From the NCBI GenBank assembly GCA_005880175.1, contig VBJR01000077.1:1-5292 (forward strand): a DNA stretch of 5,292 nt, given 5' to 3'. The notes under the pieces were generated by a model. The model searched no databases. It saw only the letters and a program-made list of their open reading frames with translations, and had not been told where the DNA came from. Of the stretch, positions 4,819 through 5,292 are shown piece by piece. Position 1 is the stretch's first letter. Each line of letters opens with the position of its first letter. Position numbers and translations under genes: made by a program. The stretch comes from Chloroflexota bacterium (GTDB lineage: Bacteria > Chloroflexota > Dormibacteria > Dormibacterales > Dormibacteraceae).

Positions 4819-4830
4819 TTCCATCCTCGG

Positions 4831-5292
4831 CTAGCCGCTCGGGGCCAGGCACTCCGCCGGCAGCTCGAACCAGCGCAGGCTCTCGAAGTCCGCGCTGACC
4901 CCCGCCGGCGGCCCCCACCCGGCGCCGGCCGGACGGGCGGCGAGCAGCTCCCGGGCGTGGGCCAGGTAGCCGGCCAGCGCGCCCTCCGGCGCCCGCAGCG
5001 GGTGGCGGGGGTAGCGCAGCTCGCCGTCCGCGCCGTAGTGCAGGTCGTGCAGGCTGAGCGGCGGCTCGATCAGGCCGTCGCGGTGCCGCCACAGGCCCGA
5101 GGCGGTGTCGAACCGGTAGTCGGGGAGCAGCTTCCAGCCCTCCTCCGCGACCAGGTGGACGGCGTCCAGGAGGTAGCGGAAGACCGTCTCCGAGACGAAG
5201 TAGTTGAAGTTGACCCGCACCCAGCCGGGCTTGATGCCCTCGCAGCCGCGCGCGATCTCCCGCTCGAACTGGTGCGAGCGCTCGATATCGAT
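4831..5292 (-). CDS. Aminotransferase class V-fold PLP-dependent enzyme, C-terminal part, cut by the right edge
   Basis: The frame is open from the right edge to TAG 4831-4833, giving the last 153 residues. It begins IDIERSHQFEREIARGCEGIKPGWVRVNFNYF and continues SETVFRYLLDAVHLVAEEGWKLLPDYRFDTASGLWRHRDG. The PGWVR-x-NFNYF segment followed by a helix and 'GW-LLP-YRFD---GLWRH' matches, from memory, the C-terminal small domain of large actinobacterial class V aminotransferase/cysteine desulfurase-like proteins of roughly 550 residues; the arginine in WVRVNF would be the carboxylate-binding residue usual near this position in fold-type I PLP enzymes. The catalytic lysine and cofactor site lie upstream, outside the window, so the reaction cannot be named. 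A GTG at 5220 lies inside the conserved WVRVNF run and is not the true start. It is convergent with the GntR gene. Confidence 0.85.
   Translation of the reverse strand: MDIERSHQFEREIARGCEGIKPGWVRVNFNYFVSETVFRYLLDAVHLVAEEGWKLLPDYRFDTASGLWRHRDGLIEPPLSLHDLHYGADGELRYPRHPLRAPEGALAGYLAHARELLAARPAGAGWGPPAGVSADFESLRWFELPAECLAPSG

Larger units (their letters stand above)
4542..4830. other. Convergent intergenic region, hairpin-rich, no confident gene
   Basis: The 289 bp lie between the 3' ends of the GntR gene (plus) and the aminotransferase gene (minus). Third-position G/C bias typical of genes fades here. Several inverted repeats are present (4650-4673, 4671-4705, 4782-4797, 4801-4818), described separately. 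A 51-codon reading frame, GTG 4652 to TGA 4807 on the plus strand, is preceded by GGAGG at 4644-4648 with only 3 nt spacing; about 80 % of its third positions are G/C, below the neighbouring genes, and its peptide (MADTAATRHPLAELAG...) resembles nothing I know, so I do not call it a gene. Confidence 0.6.

Noticed and set aside
4513..4824. Minus-strand open frame of 103 codons across the convergent intergenic region.
   Set aside because: It is antisense to the end of the GntR gene, has no domain and no ribosome site, and its start lies just beyond the AGGTTGA hairpin.
4542..4830. Possible tRNA or known riboswitch in the hairpin-rich intergenic region.
   Set aside because: No tRNA T-loop (GTTCRA) or cloverleaf arrangement and no riboswitch consensus that I recognise.

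Overview
The window is very GC-rich, with codon third positions almost all G or C. It is densely packed and rich in one-component regulators, which suggests a high-GC actinobacterium. A Thermoleophilia/Solirubrobacterales-like host would fit, but that is an impression from protein style and was not tested. Several genes have no visible Shine-Dalgarno sequence close to the start and may be leaderless or nearly so, which is common in Actinobacteria.

Layout, left to right. (1) 1-410, minus: the N-terminal part of an Hsp70/actin-like ATPase that runs out of the left edge. It carries an unusual four-cysteine cluster. (2) 411-500: a compact intergenic strip holding a perfect 12-bp palindrome and a terminator-like stem. 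(3) 498-1706, minus: a complete 12-TM MFS transporter. (4) 1780-2568, plus: an IclR-family regulator divergent from the transporter, with a 73-bp shared regulatory gap. (5) 2592-3212, plus: a small nucleoside phosphorylase/HpnG-like protein, 23 bp after the IclR gene and probably cotranscribed with it. (6) 3193-3666, minus: a MarR-family regulator whose 3' end overlaps the phosphorylase gene tail-to-tail by 20 bp. (7) 3667-3806: a 140-bp divergent control region with nested inverted repeats. (8) 3807-4541, plus: a GntR/HutC-family regulator with a UTRA ligand domain. (9) 4542-4830: a hairpin-rich convergent intergenic region with one weak small-ORF candidate. (10) 4831-5292, minus: the C-terminal part of a class V aminotransferase-fold PLP enzyme entering from the right edge.

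How it may work together: three ligand-responsive regulators of different families (IclR, MarR, GntR) lie within 2.8 kb. The best-supported link is local: the divergent IclR gene probably controls the MFS exporter and itself, and the phosphorylase-like gene follows it. MarR and GntR share one control region and may regulate themselves or each other. No locus-wide pathway can be proven. I see no mobile element, CRISPR array, tRNA or rRNA, and no convincing new multi-gene system. The more unusual signals are the cysteine cluster in the Hsp70-like protein, the hairpin-dense 3' intergenic region, and the palindromes in the two control regions.
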